From Halomarina salina (GTDB taxonomy: Archaea > Halobacteriota > Halobacteria > Halobacteriales > Haloarculaceae), in assembly GCF_023074835.1 (NCBI RefSeq), contig NZ_JALLGW010000001.1, positions 2,232,001 to 2,296,000 of the forward strand: a DNA stretch of 64,000 nucleotides, in the 5' to 3' direction. The translations under genes were made by a program, and so were the position numbers. Below are positions 42,317-52,229 of this stretch, piece after piece (position 1 is the stretch's first letter; each line of letters opens with the position of its first letter). Below the pieces are notes generated by a model. It was not told the origin of the DNA. It saw only the letters and a list, made by a program, of their open reading frames with translations, and did no database searches.

Positions 42317-42389
42317 TTTGAACCCTGCGAGACGCAGCACGAACGGAGTGAGTGACCGTCTCGCTTCGGTTCAAATCCCGTACCGAGCA
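42317..42389 (+). repeat. stem-loop ending in an exact copy of the tRNA-Glu 3' 22 bases
   Basis: 42368-42389 repeats 42253-42274 exactly (GGTTCAAATCCCG...CGAGCA). Its first eight bases GGTTCAAA pair with TTTGAACC at 42317-42324, and inside that GCGAGACG (42327-42334) pairs with CGTCTCGC (42357-42364), giving a 16-bp interrupted stem with a 22-base loop containing GAACGGAGTGAGTGA. The copy lacks the D and anticodon arms and cannot be a tRNA. Confidence 0.8.
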
Positions 42390-42468
42390 CTTTTCGAGTG
42401 AACGTAGTGAGCGCGAAGAGCGCACAGCGTCGGGAGTTGTATCGGGAGAGAGCGAAGCGAGCGAGTGC

Positions 42469-42490
42469 GGTTCGCGTCCCGCCCTGAGCA
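42469..42490 (+). repeat. third, decayed copy of the tRNA-Glu tail
   Basis: GGTTCGCGTCCCGCCC then TGAGCA matches the tRNA tail at 16 of 22 positions and follows another GAGCGAAGCGAGCGAG tract (42450-42465). Spacing from the previous copy is 101 bases. Confidence 0.5.
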
Positions 42491-42687
42491 GTCTTCGAGG
42501 GACCGTCTGAGGAGCGGACGGTGACTGGCGCACCACGGTACGCCGCCGAACGACGTGACCGACGTTCGATGACCGGCCGACGCGCCGACCTGTCCGACGC
42601 CGTGTGAGCTGTCCCGAGGCTCCTCTCCGCCGTACGCTCGCGAACGAACGGTCCGTCGGCATCGAACACCTATCGTTCATCTATTTG

Positions 42688-42699
42688 TCTTACGTAAGA
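42688..42699. promoter_or_regulatory. 12-bp palindrome upstream of the HalOD1 gene
   Basis: TCTTACGTAAGA, a perfect palindrome 63-74 bases before the ATG at 42762, in an otherwise AT-rich upstream region. Candidate operator. Confidence 0.45.
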
Positions 42700-42761
42700 A
42701 ACTTCTTGTCTGACAAACATTCATTATCTCATGGTTACTCTCTGTGGAAGAGGACGCTCAG

Positions 42762-43079
42762 ATGAGTACTATCGAATCCCCGGATGGACGTGTCGAGCTG
42801 TCGAGTCGGAACGAGTGCGACCACCGAGTCACCCACGAGGTCGGTGGTCCCGCGTCACTCAGCGTCACCGTCGTCAGCGCGGTCAGCGAAGCACTGGACG
42901 CGGACGTGACGGCAGTCGACCCGCTCTACGAGAGCGTCGACCCAGACGCCCTCGACTCGCTGTTCGCGTCCGCGACTGCCGGGAACCGTTCTACGACACG
43001 TATCTGCTTCGCTCACGACGGCTGTTCGGTCACTATCTACGGCGACGGTGAGGTTCTCGTCACGGTTCTCGACGACTAG
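42762..43079 (+). CDS. HalOD1 output-domain protein
   Basis: 105 residues from MSTIESPDGR. The region SVTVVSAVSEALDADVTAVDPLYESVDPDALDSLFA is the core of the haloarchaeal HalOD1 output domain, found as an output module in signalling proteins and as single-domain small proteins like this one. The end CSVTIYGDGEVLVTVLDD is the typical closing strand. Probably regulatory; partners unknown. A GTG 18 bases upstream (VEEDAQ) is an alternative start. Confidence 0.85.
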   Translation: MSTIESPDGRVELSSRNECDHRVTHEVGGPASLSVTVVSAVSEALDADVTAVDPLYESVDPDALDSLFASATAGNRSTTRICFAHDGCSVTIYGDGEVLVTVLDD

Positions 43080-43170
43080 CTATTACTGCGGGAGCGTGGC
43101 TCAGGCGCGTGATATCAGCAGTCTCGCAACGGTTAATATCTGAGATGCCGTCGGTACGGCTCGAACGATT

Positions 43171-43617
43171 ATGAGTATCCGACGAAGTTCCTTCGACGAC
43201 ATGGACCGAATGTTCGACCAGATGCGCCGCTCGATGGTCTCCCCCTGGTCGGGCCGCGTGGCCGACTGGGACCTGCCCGAGATGTCCCGCCTCACCGGCC
43301 GCACTGACAGCAACCTGAGCATCGAACGCGACGACGAGGGCTACGTCGTCCTCGCCGACCTCCCCGGCTTCGAGAAGGAGGAACTCGACCTCGAGTTCGA
43401 CGACGGCGTCCTCTCGGTCAGCGGTCGCCACGAGGTCAGCGAGGAGTCCGACTCGGGCACCTCGATGCGCGCTCGCTCGGTGTTCGAACAGGTCCACATC
43501 CCCGGCGACGTCGACGTCGATGCAATCTCCGCGACGTACCGCAACGGCGTCCTCGAGATTCGCCTCCCGTCGATGAGCGACCGGGGCGACGACTCCCACC
43601 GCATCGACATCGACTGA
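43171..43617 (+). CDS. hsp20: Hsp20/alpha-crystallin small heat-shock protein
   Basis: 148 residues. Alpha-crystallin domain about 45-135: SIERDDEGYVVLADLPGFEKEELDLEFDDGVLSVSGRHE (in two parts) and ATYRNGVLEIRLPS, the conserved G-x-L-x-I/V near its end. The N-terminal arm contains MDRMFDQMRR. Holds unfolding proteins. GGTTAATATC at about 43130-43139, 32-41 bases upstream, is a possible TATA box; no heat-shock element is discernible. Confidence 0.94.
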   Translation: MSIRRSSFDDMDRMFDQMRRSMVSPWSGRVADWDLPEMSRLTGRTDSNLSIERDDEGYVVLADLPGFEKEELDLEFDDGVLSVSGRHEVSEESDSGTSMRARSVFEQVHIPGDVDVDAISATYRNGVLEIRLPSMSDRGDDSHRIDID

Positions 43618-43782
43618 GCACGCTCGCTCGGACGCCCTCAGCCCTCCGATCCCTCCGACGCGTTACTGCACTCCTCCGCATCGTTTCTCGGGTATTTCCG
43701 ACCACGACGGCCCCGTTTACCACGGTTGGATTGGTAATGTACAACAACATTCATTACTGCGACTTACAATCTACCACTAACG

Positions 43783-45801
43783 ATGGCAACACAGCGACCC
43801 TCCGGGACCGAACCGTCGTGGCTCGAACACGAACGAGAGTACACCGACGAGGTCATCGGCGAGGATACCCTGGCCGTGATGTTCGAGCGGAGCGCCGAGC
43901 GAAACCAGACCCGCTCGGCCCAGCGCTACAAGGGCGGCGTCTACGACCGCTCGCTCGTCGCCGAGGGTGTTGTCAACGCGGCTCCGAACGGGGGGTACGC
44001 GACGCTCTCGTACGGCGACATGCGGGACATCGTCCACAACCTCGCCGCCGGGTTCCGGGACCTGGGACTGAGCGCCGGGGACCGCGTGGGGATCTTCGGT
44101 AACACGCGGATGGAGTGGGCGCAGAGCGACTTCGCCCTCCTGCAGGCTGGTGGCGTCGTCACCACCGTCTACGCCGAGTCCTCGCCACGGCAGGTAGAGT
44201 ACCTGCTCGACAACCCCGGCGCGACGGGCGTCGTCGTCGAGAACCAGGAACTCCTCGAACGGGTGCTCGAAGTCGAGGACGAACTCGACCTCTCGTTCGT
44301 CGTCGTCATGGACGAGATATCGGGGTACGACGGCCGTGAGGACGTGCTGACCCTCGGCGAACTCCACGACCGCGGTGCCGAGGTGTTCGACGCCGACGAG
44401 CACGCCTCGTGGCTCGACGAGCGCTCCCCCGAGGACCTCGCCAGCCTCATCTACACCTCCGGAACCACCGGGCGGCCGAAGGGCGTCGAACTGACGAACG
44501 CGAACCTCCGGGCGAACGTCAACCAGTGCCGCAAGCGGATGGGGCCGCGCCCGGACAAACCCGCCGACATGCCCGCCATCACCGCCGGGAGCGAGGCGCT
44601 GTCGTTCCTGCCGCTGGCGCACGTGTTCGAGCGGACGGCGGGACACTTCCTCCTGTTCGCCTCTGGCGCGACGGTCGGGTACGCGGAGTCGTCCGACACC
44701 GTCGCCGACGACATCCAGACGCTGTCGCCGTCGACGGTCACCTCCGTCCCGCGCATCTACGAGCGCATCTACGACTCGATGCGCGACCAGGCGGCCGGTT
44801 CCGCCCCGAAGGAGCGCATCTTCAAGTGGGCGGTCGGTGTCGCCCGCCAGTACGCTCGCGCCGACTCGCCCGGCGCGGCCCTGCGGGCCAAACACGCCGT
44901 CGCGGACCGTCTCGTCTACTCGAACGTCAAGGAGAAGATGGGCGGCAACATCGAGTTCTTCGTCTCCGGTGGGGGGAGCCTCTCGAAGGACCTCGCGCAA
45001 CTGTTCATGGGGATGGGACTCACCATCATGGAGGGGTACGGCCTCACCGAGACGTCGCCAGTCGTCACCGTCAACCCGATGGAGGACATCCGCCCGGGAA
45101 CGCTCGGCGTCCCCCTGGTGGACATCGAGACGCGCGTCGACGACGCGGAACTCGACGAGGACCAGAAACGCCGGGCCAGCGGCGACATCGGCGAACTGCA
45201 GGTGAAGGGGCCGAACGTCACCCGTGGGTACTGGGAGCGTCCCGAAGCCACCGAGCGTGCGTTCACGAGCGACGGGTTCCTCAAGACCGGCGACATCGTC
45301 GAAGTGACCGACGACGGCTATCTCGTGTTCCACGAGCGTCTCAAGCAGATCCTCGTCCTCTCGACCGGGAAGAACGTCGCGCCCGGTCCCATCGAGGACG
45401 CGTTCGCCACCACCGACCGGGTCGACCAGGTGATGGTCATCGGCGACAGTCGGAAGTTCGTCAGTGCGCTCATCGTCCCCAACTTCGAGGCCATCGACAA
45501 CTGGTCTGACCGCTACGACGTCGACCTGCCGGACGACCGCGCCGCCATCTGCGACGACGACCAGGTCAGGGCGTACGTCCAGACGGTCGTCGACAAGGTG
45601 AACGAGAAACTGGAGAAAGAAGAGCAGATCAAGCGGTTCGAACTCGTCCCCGAGGAGTGGACCGCCGAGAACGACCTGATGACTCCCTCGCTGAAGAAGA
45701 AACGCCGGAACATCCTCGAACGCTACCAGGGCGAGGTCGACCAGATATACGCCGACGCCGAAGCCGAGAAGGAGGCCGCACGCGCACAGAGCGACGACTG
45801 A
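43783..45801 (+). CDS. long-chain acyl-CoA synthetase (AMP-forming)
   Basis: 672 residues. P-loop IYTSGTTGRPKGVELTN (about 224-240), GYGLTETSPVV, KTGDIVEVTDDGYLVFHERLKQILVLSTGKNVAPGPIED and the C-terminal Lys region mark a full-length adenylate-forming acyl-CoA ligase of the FadD/LC-FACS type with its 30-residue insertion. Activates fatty acids for the beta-oxidation enzymes at 38822-42063, though separated from them by the tRNA-Glu segment. AACATTCATTA upstream (43746-43756) recurs before the HalOD1 gene. Confidence 0.95.
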   Translation: MATQRPSGTEPSWLEHEREYTDEVIGEDTLAVMFERSAERNQTRSAQRYKGGVYDRSLVAEGVVNAAPNGGYATLSYGDMRDIVHNLAAGFRDLGLSAGDRVGIFGNTRMEWAQSDFALLQAGGVVTTVYAESSPRQVEYLLDNPGATGVVVENQELLERVLEVEDELDLSFVVVMDEISGYDGREDVLTLGELHDRGAEVFDADEHASWLDERSPEDLASLIYTSGTTGRPKGVELTNANLRANVNQCRKRMGPRPDKPADMPAITAGSEALSFLPLAHVFERTAGHFLLFASGATVGYAESSDTVADDIQTLSPSTVTSVPRIYERIYDSMRDQAAGSAPKERIFKWAVGVARQYARADSPGAALRAKHAVADRLVYSNVKEKMGGNIEFFVSGGGSLSKDLAQLFMGMGLTIMEGYGLTETSPVVTVNPMEDIRPGTLGVPLVDIETRVDDAELDEDQKRRASGDIGELQVKGPNVTRGYWERPEATERAFTSDGFLKTGDIVEVTDDGYLVFHERLKQILVLSTGKNVAPGPIEDAFATTDRVDQVMVIGDSRKFVSALIVPNFEAIDNWSDRYDVDLPDDRAAICDDDQVRAYVQTVVDKVNEKLEKEEQIKRFELVPEEWTAENDLMTPSLKKKRRNILERYQGEVDQIYADAEAEKEAARAQSDD

Positions 45802-45943
45802 GACCAGAACCCAGTCGATAGCCTTCTTCTCCTATCCCGGAACTCTACGTCGCCCGCCAGAGTGCGTCGGTGTGAGCGACAGCCGGCGACTCGCATAGGT
45901 GTCGCTGGACGGTCTCCACACGATAGTCGAAAGGTATCGGGGT

Positions 45944-46495
45944 TCAGACGGGGCCGTCGTCCTCGTCGCGCGGGTTCTCCATGAACGGGAGCCGCCCGTG
46001 CATCGACGTGGTCTGGACGACGGCGGAGATGGCGAGGAGGACGAAGAAGCCCACCGCCCAGACGGCGGGCGAGAGTTGTGAGACGATAGGGGCGGAGATG
46101 TCCGCCGCGACGACGGCCCCGGAACCGAGCGCAGCGAGCGAGACGTAGTACGCGGCCCAGTTGAGGTCCCGGCTCGGGACCCCCATGTACGCCTCGATGT
46201 CGCGGATGCGGTCCTCCAGGTGGACGACCTTGTTCTCGCCGTCGTAGCTGACGATGCCGAGTTCGTCGAGTTTCGGCAGATGTGTCTGATGAAGTGACAC
46301 GTACGCGCTTTGACGCTTCTGTCGGGGCGGCGGTCGTTCGCCGGTCTCCAGACCGGCGACCTGCTCGGACAGTTCGCCGACGTCCAGCGACCCCTCTGCG
46401 CCGCGGAGACAGTGTAGCGCCAGTCGTCGCCGGTCGTTCCGCAGGACGTCGTATATCTCGCCTTCTTCGAGTGGTTGGTGTGCTCCTATCGCCAT
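45944..46495 (-). CDS. DUF7344 winged-helix membrane protein
   Basis: 183 residues. Residues 10-100 are a DUF7344 winged helix: IYDVLRNDRRRLALHCLRGAEG, LDVGELSEQVAG, KRQSAYVSLHQTHLPKLDELGIVSYD. Residues about 113-160 form two membrane spans (WAAYYVSLAALGSGAVVAA and AVWAVGFFVLLAISAVV). It should therefore bind DNA at the membrane or respond to a membrane signal. Directly downstream of, and convergent-free with, the PrkA operon end; whether it regulates it is unknown. Confidence 0.85.
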   Translation of the reverse strand: MAIGAHQPLEEGEIYDVLRNDRRRLALHCLRGAEGSLDVGELSEQVAGLETGERPPPRQKRQSAYVSLHQTHLPKLDELGIVSYDGENKVVHLEDRIRDIEAYMGVPSRDLNWAAYYVSLAALGSGAVVAADISAPIVSQLSPAVWAVGFFVLLAISAVVQTTSMHGRLPFMENPRDEDDGPV

Positions 46496-46616
46496 TCTCC
46501 CACCGGACCTGACAGGTCGTTACTGATGAGTGTCTCCGAGTGGTCAAAAAGGCTGCGGGAATACGGCCGGCCGGACGGCGGTCAGGGTCAGGCGGAACGG
46601 GGCGAACTCACCCGAA

Positions 46617-48614
46617 TCACGCCAGCCAGTCGTCGGGTTTCGTGTCGTAGTCGATGTCCGTCGCGGCGAGGTGTTCGACGTCGTCCCACGCCAGCTCCTC
46701 CGTGGTGACGCGGTCGCCGTCGTAGCGGACGAGGACGCCGACCTCCTCCGGGACGGGTTCGCGGTCCCGACGCCGGGCGACCTCGACGTCGTGGTCGTCG
46801 AGTCGCTTGGTGATGGTCTTGAGGTTCACCGGGCGTCCCCACAGTTCGAAGACGCGTTCGAGCACCTGCTTGGCCTGCTTCAGGTCGAGCATGACGCCGT
46901 TGTACTGGTGGGCGAGCAGCAGTTCGTTGCGGTTGTTGTAGTTGGCGTCCTCGACGGCGACGGTCGGCTTGCCGAAGTTCGTGAACTGCAACATCAGCTT
47001 CTTCTTCACGTCCTCGACGTCGGTGCTGGTCGCGCGGTAGTCGCGCGTCGAGTGCGTGAACTCGTACGTGAAGTAGTGGTTCTGGTCGACGAACTCCTGG
47101 CTGAGGAACTCGTCGAGGAACGTCACGTCGTTGTGGCTCTCGCGGATCTCGCGCATGCGGTCCCAGCCCGCACAGCGGTCGACGTCGGCGAGCGCCTCCT
47201 CGACGTCGGCGTAGCGCGCGTCGTCGAACATGTACCGCGCGATGCGTTCGAGGTCCGACTGCGCGAGGCGCTTGAGGAACCCGCGGTGCTGGCGCTTCAC
47301 GAGCGAGTAGTGGCGCTCGCAGAGGCCCTCGTAGGTGAGCACCTTCCACGGGTAGCGGTCGACGTCCACCTCGCCCGCCCGTGCCCGCTCCAGTTCGTCG
47401 GCGTCGACGCGCGAGTCGTCGGGGTCCAGGGCGTCGAGCGAATCGGCAGAGATGCTGTCGAGCGCGGCGTCGGGTTCGAGCGCCGCCTGTACCTCGTCCA
47501 GGTCGATGCGGTCGTGGAAGTTGCGCCACGTGACGCCCTCCACGCGGAGGAGTCGCTCGGCGACCTCCCGGCGGTTGGTGGCGTTCTCGATGTACTCCCA
47601 GAGCTCCTTCCCGAGCTTGTACGGGTTGAACCCCGGCGAGTTGAGCACCTGCGCCTGGTGGTCGGCGTAGTCGAGGAACTCGTCGGCCTCGGCGAACCCT
47701 TCCTCGCCCATCATCATCGACTCCCAGTAGGCCGCCCACCCCTCGTTCATCACCTTCGTCATCTTCTGGGGGGCGAAGTAGTACGACTCGCGGCGCAGGA
47801 GTTCGAGCGTCTCGCGCTGCCAGTCGTCGTACTCGACGGCTCGTTCGGACTCCTCGTCGTAGGCCATCCCGTGGGTCCGGAGGAAGGCGAGCACGTCGAG
47901 TTCGGGTTCCTCGGGGAACTTCCCGCCGCCCTCGTCGGGTCGCTGCGCCTCCAGCCACTCCTCGTCGAACACCTGCTGGCGGACCTCCTCGCTCAGCCCG
48001 AGGCTGTCGAGCTGGTCGGCGATGTCGTCCAGTTCGGCGTGGTCGCCGTCGCCCTCGATGGTCGTGAACGGTCGGTGCTGGTCGATGCAGTCCTCCAGAC
48101 AGAGCACGTTGTCTATCCACGCCTCGACGGCCTCGCGGTCGACCTCCGGGTCGTCCATGTACGACTCGATGGTGTCGGCGTGGCCCTCCAGCATCGCCGC
48201 CGCGTTCGGGTCGTCGGCGAACAGGCCGAACCACTGGTTGTTCTTGAAGAAGTCGGCGTGGGCCTCGACGTGCGTGATGACCGCCTTTTGGTCGGCCATC
48301 GCGTTCGACTCCTGCAGGAACGCGTGGCTCGGATTGTCGTTGTTGACGATCTCGAACGCCTTCCCGCCGAGGAACTGGGTCTGCTTCTGCTGGCGGTCGT
48401 ACTGCATCCCCCACCGCCAGTGGGGGTAGCGTTCCTGGAACCCGCCGTAGGCGATGAGTTCGTTCATCTCGTCGTAGTCGACGATCCAGTACTTGACGGG
48501 GAACGGGTCGAGGCCGAGTCGTCGCGCGAGGGCGTTCGCCTCGCGGACCGGTTCCTCTAGCTCCCCGGCGATGCGCTGCTTCTGTAGTCGTTCGGTGTCC
48601 GAGTCACTACTCAT
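46617..48614 (-). CDS. SpoVR family protein (YcgB-like)
   Basis: 665 residues; matches SpoVR/YcgB by overall length and by landmarks such as [33 protein letters not shown] (in parts), [38 protein letters not shown]-like segment [16 protein letters not shown] and the C-terminal [28 protein letters not shown]. Family function is unknown but is tied to PrkA kinase and YeaH. It ends the four-gene operon; its start overlaps the YeaH-like stop by eight bases. Confidence 0.95.
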   Translation of the reverse strand: MSSDSDTERLQKQRIAGELEEPVREANALARRLGLDPFPVKYWIVDYDEMNELIAYGGFQERYPHWRWGMQYDRQQKQTQFLGGKAFEIVNNDNPSHAFLQESNAMADQKAVITHVEAHADFFKNNQWFGLFADDPNAAAMLEGHADTIESYMDDPEVDREAVEAWIDNVLCLEDCIDQHRPFTTIEGDGDHAELDDIADQLDSLGLSEEVRQQVFDEEWLEAQRPDEGGGKFPEEPELDVLAFLRTHGMAYDEESERAVEYDDWQRETLELLRRESYYFAPQKMTKVMNEGWAAYWESMMMGEEGFAEADEFLDYADHQAQVLNSPGFNPYKLGKELWEYIENATNRREVAERLLRVEGVTWRNFHDRIDLDEVQAALEPDAALDSISADSLDALDPDDSRVDADELERARAGEVDVDRYPWKVLTYEGLCERHYSLVKRQHRGFLKRLAQSDLERIARYMFDDARYADVEEALADVDRCAGWDRMREIRESHNDVTFLDEFLSQEFVDQNHYFTYEFTHSTRDYRATSTDVEDVKKKLMLQFTNFGKPTVAVEDANYNNRNELLLAHQYNGVMLDLKQAKQVLERVFELWGRPVNLKTITKRLDDHDVEVARRRDREPVPEEVGVLVRYDGDRVTTEELAWDDVEHLAATDIDYDTKPDDWLA

Positions 48615-49926
48615 CGTTGCTCTCCGTGCTGAGGATGGTGTAGATGGCGCCGACCACGTCCTCCGGCCCGGTGACGTAGGCGACGGCCACGTCGCCGCTG
48701 TCGCCGAAGTGCCGTTCGACCTCCTCGGCGTGGGTCGCGTTGATGGCGTTGCCGCTCGGCTGGGTCTCCACGTACGCGTGGAGGTTGGCCGGAATCTGCT
48801 CCATCAGCGGCACGACGCGCTCTTCGGTGTCGTTCGACGAGTTCTCCGAGTCGCCCGCCGCGAACACGTAGCGGTTCCACTCGCTCCACGGGTACTCCTC
48901 CAGCAACTCGGCGGCGAGTTCGTACGCGCTGGAGATTCGCGTCCCGCCACCGGAACGGATGCCGAAGAACTCCTCGCGGTCGACCTCCCATGCGTCGGCG
49001 TCGTGGGCGATGTAGACGAACTCCGCGTTGTCGTACTTGCCCGTCAGGTACCAGTCGAGCGGCGTGAACGTCCGCTCGACCAGCTCCCGCTTCTTCTCGC
49101 GCATGCTGCCCGAGACGTCGCGAATGTTGACGACGACGACGTTCTTCTCCTTCTCCTCGACGATCTCGGGGTAGCGGTAGCGCTCGTCCTCGCGGCGGAA
49201 CGGGACCTGCTTGAGTCCCTTCCGGCGGATGCGCTGGGCGGTCGACTCGCGGTCGATGATGGCGGTCATCTGGTCGATGCTCGCCCACCGGTCGCGCTCG
49301 TCCTCGGGGATGTCCGTGTACGCGTCGACGATCCAGGCGTGGGAGACGGGGATGTTCTGCTCGCGCGCCCACGCGTACACCTCGTCGGGACCCCAGCCCT
49401 CGACGCGCAGTGCCTCGCGGATGTAGTTCTCGTCGAACTCCATCGCGAGTTTGCGCTTCAGCCCCTGCTTGAACAGGCGCTCGAAGTCGAGCGTGCTCGC
49501 GGGACCCGTTCGGGTGATGTCCGTGTAGTCGCCCTCCGTCTCCTCGACGACCTTCTTCCCCTTCGGGTCGAGGTCGAGGCCGAGTTCCTCGTCGAGCTCC
49601 TGGGCGAACTCCTCGGGGTCCATCTCGTAGTACTCGTGTTCGCCGCCCTCCTCGCCGGGGTCGCCGTCCTCGTCACCGTCGCCGGGTTGTGGCTGTGGCT
49701 GGCCGACGGGGTCGCCCGGTTGCGGCGTCCCGCCGTCGCCCTGACCCACGCCGCCCTTGTCCAGCTGGTCGTACTCGAAGGCGGGCAGGTCGACGATCTT
49801 GATGGGTATCTTCACCTCGTCCGGGAGGCTCTGTCCGAGGTCACCGTACTGGATGAACTCGGAGAGGTCCTGGCGGCGCTGCTCGCCGACCTCCCGGTAG
49901 CGTTCGAGGTCGTCTCTCAGTCCCAT
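48607..49926 (-). CDS. YeaH/UPF0229-type von Willebrand-like protein
   Basis: 439 residues, start [13 protein letters not shown]. An N-terminal Pro/Gly/Asp-rich linker (about 60-95) and then a VWA-like fold with the MIDAS sequence [34 protein letters not shown] and [17 protein letters not shown]. Family members work with PrkA kinases. Overlaps prkA1 by 10 bases and spoVR by 8, so translation is coupled along the operon. Confidence 0.93.
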   Translation of the reverse strand: MGLRDDLERYREVGEQRRQDLSEFIQYGDLGQSLPDEVKIPIKIVDLPAFEYDQLDKGGVGQGDGGTPQPGDPVGQPQPQPGDGDEDGDPGEEGGEHEYYEMDPEEFAQELDEELGLDLDPKGKKVVEETEGDYTDITRTGPASTLDFERLFKQGLKRKLAMEFDENYIREALRVEGWGPDEVYAWAREQNIPVSHAWIVDAYTDIPEDERDRWASIDQMTAIIDRESTAQRIRRKGLKQVPFRREDERYRYPEIVEEKEKNVVVVNIRDVSGSMREKKRELVERTFTPLDWYLTGKYDNAEFVYIAHDADAWEVDREEFFGIRSGGGTRISSAYELAAELLEEYPWSEWNRYVFAAGDSENSSNDTEERVVPLMEQIPANLHAYVETQPSGNAINATHAEEVERHFGDSGDVAVAYVTGPEDVVGAIYTILSTESNDE

Positions 49927-52193
49927 CGGTAGCTCACCTGGCTCATGACGTGTCTGCTGGTCAGTTCCGCGGAGGCCTCGCTGTAGTCGAACAGCTCCTG
50001 GAGGTTCCGGACCGTCCGCTCCTTGACGCTCGCCGTCTCCGTCCCGCTCGGTGGGTCGTCCCACTGGCGGGGGTCGAAGTCCTCGTAGGTGCGGCGGACG
50101 TCGTCCCAGTCGTGGCTGCCGAGGATGGTCGAGATGACGGGAATCTCCTTGAGGTTCACGTCGCCGACGCGGAACTCCTCGTCGCGGTTGCGCCACGCGT
50201 GGCGGTTGAGCGCGGTGATGACCTTCTCCGTCCGGAAGTCGGTCACGGCGGGTCCGGCCTCGGTGCCCTGGAAGTGGGTCTCGTCGAACCGCCCGAGGTG
50301 CTCTATCTCGAACACCTTCATCAGCAGCGGGTCGGGTTCGACGAGTTCGCCCCGCTCGTTCTCTATCTGCTCGTTCTCGACCCAGGCGTAGACGTGCTCG
50401 ACGTACTCCTCGACGGTCTCCTCGTCGACGCGCTTCTCGCGCATGATGCCCGCGAGCACGTCCTCCTCCTGACGCGAGAAGATGCGGTTCTTCACCTGGA
50501 CGACCCGGTTCTCGAACTCGGTACGTTCGGAGTCCGAGAAGACGGGGGCGTCGATGAACCCGCGTGCCATCCGGTTCAGTACGTCGCGAGGCATGATGAC
50601 GTGCTCGACGGGGAGCTCCGGGTGGTGACGGTCGGACTCCTCGTTGAGCAGGTCGGCGACGATGTCCCGCGTGAACGTCACGGGGATGCCGTGTTCGCCG
50701 TCCTCAGCGTCGTGGCCGAAGTCGAAGTCGTCCTTGTCGCGGCGCTCGTCGCCGTCGCGGATGAACCCCGCGTCGAACAGGAGCGCCTTGTCCACCAGGT
50801 CGAGGCCCGTCGGCAGGTCCTCGGTGTCCAGTCGGCTCACCACGTCGTAGAGCGCCGCCGCCTCGATGGCGTGTGGGGCGAGTTCCTTCGTGTTCACCCG
50901 GCGTTCGCTGTCCCGGACGTCGATGTGGACCGGCTGGCGTATCTGCTCCTCGAGCTGGTCGTAGTTCTCGGCCGTCCACACCGTCGTCTCGTTGGTGAGT
51001 TCCCGACGGAGGAGCTCCGCTTCGAGCGAGAGGTTCGTCAGGTAGTGGAACTCGTGTTTGTCCAGCCGTCGCTTGAGCGCCTTCAGCGGGTCCTGTCCGG
51101 CGCGTTCGGCGTGCTGGTTGAGCTGTGCTTCGAGGTCCGGGTTCGAGATGATGATGAGCTGGGTGTCGATGTCCATCCCGATGCCCTTGTCCAGCTTCAC
51201 GTGCGCCTCGTCGGGCACGTTCAGCAGTTTCTGGAGCAGGTCGGCGTGCTGGGCGGCGTCCTCGACGAGCGTCAACAGCCCGTTGCCCTGCGAGAGGACG
51301 CCGTCGTAGCTGAACGCCTGCGGGTTCTTCCGCCCCCGCGAGTTCAGCGCCTGCAACATCCCGTGCATCCACGACCCGACCAGTCGCTCCTTGGGCGACC
51401 CGTCGTCCTCGGAGTGGAGGACGCCGATGCCCTGGCCGACGTCCATCACGACGTTCTTCACCCGGAGGTGTTTCGGGTCGGTGACCGCCGAGAACAGGTC
51501 CTCGCGACCTTTCCGGCGGTACTGCTCTTCGAGGAAGTCGTACGCCTCCCGGCAGAACGGGTCGAGATCCGTCTCGACCGTGATGGGGATGTGGTCGTCG
51601 AGCGACCCGTTCAGTTCGCTCAAAAGTTCCTGGCGCACCTCGCGCGGGAAGACGCTCAGCGGGTGGGCCTGGACGGGGCTCTCGTACCACGCGTCGTCGT
51701 CGGTCGGCGAGGCGTCGTCGTAGGTGAGGCCGCCGCCCGCGTCGGACCCGGAGATGTTCCACTCGACGGTGTAGCGTCGTCCCTCGTCGGTCTTGGAGAA
51801 CTCGCGGAGCCCGTTGATGAGACAGCGCTTCAGTTCGGACTTGCCGGTCGCCGTCGGGCCTTCGAGCCAGACTATCTTCTCCTCTTTGCCTCGGCGAGCG
51901 GCGATGGAGCGCAGGTCGTCGACGAACTCGTTGAGCACCTCGGTGTTGCCGAGGATGGCGTGCTCGCCGTCGTTGTGCGGGTCGTCGAAGAAGCGGTAGC
52001 GCTCGTTCTCCTCGCCCTCCTCGACGACGGTCCGGGTCCCGGAGGCTTCGATGGCTTCGAGGAGGTACTTCGAGGCGTGGGCGGCGAGGTGCGGGCGTTC
52101 GAACAGGCGGTCGACGTACTCCCCGAGGCTCATCGGCTCCTCGTAGGTGTCGGTGAGCGCGCGGTCCGCGTCGGCGATGAAGTCGTGCGTCAT
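49917..52193 (-). CDS. PrkA-family serine protein kinase/AAA protein, copy 1
   Basis: 758 residues. AAA-type Walker [19 protein letters not shown] at about 105-122; PrkA core with [42 protein letters not shown] and INEL-like downstream segments; C-terminal PrkA domain containing [17 protein letters not shown]. PrkA/YeaG proteins phosphorylate serine and behave as AAA proteins in stress and stationary phase. This copy has a 36-base gap from the upstream copy 2 and the downstream yeaH-like gene overlaps. The two copies differ strongly (insertions, different Walker A) and are not a recent tandem duplication. Confidence 0.95.
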   Translation of the reverse strand: MTHDFIADADRALTDTYEEPMSLGEYVDRLFERPHLAAHASKYLLEAIEASGTRTVVEEGEENERYRFFDDPHNDGEHAILGNTEVLNEFVDDLRSIAARRGKEEKIVWLEGPTATGKSELKRCLINGLREFSKTDEGRRYTVEWNISGSDAGGGLTYDDASPTDDDAWYESPVQAHPLSVFPREVRQELLSELNGSLDDHIPITVETDLDPFCREAYDFLEEQYRRKGREDLFSAVTDPKHLRVKNVVMDVGQGIGVLHSEDDGSPKERLVGSWMHGMLQALNSRGRKNPQAFSYDGVLSQGNGLLTLVEDAAQHADLLQKLLNVPDEAHVKLDKGIGMDIDTQLIIISNPDLEAQLNQHAERAGQDPLKALKRRLDKHEFHYLTNLSLEAELLRRELTNETTVWTAENYDQLEEQIRQPVHIDVRDSERRVNTKELAPHAIEAAALYDVVSRLDTEDLPTGLDLVDKALLFDAGFIRDGDERRDKDDFDFGHDAEDGEHGIPVTFTRDIVADLLNEESDRHHPELPVEHVIMPRDVLNRMARGFIDAPVFSDSERTEFENRVVQVKNRIFSRQEEDVLAGIMREKRVDEETVEEYVEHVYAWVENEQIENERGELVEPDPLLMKVFEIEHLGRFDETHFQGTEAGPAVTDFRTEKVITALNRHAWRNRDEEFRVGDVNLKEIPVISTILGSHDWDDVRRTYEDFDPRQWDDPPSGTETASVKERTVRNLQELFDYSEASAELTSRHVMSQVSYRWD

Positions 52194-52229
52194 GGTGGTC
52201 TCGTGGCGGTCATGGCGGAATCACGGGTG

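Noticed and set aside
42275-42490. Extra tRNA genes
   Set aside because: Only T-arm/acceptor 3' halves are repeated; D and anticodon arms are missing, so these are tail copies, not genes.
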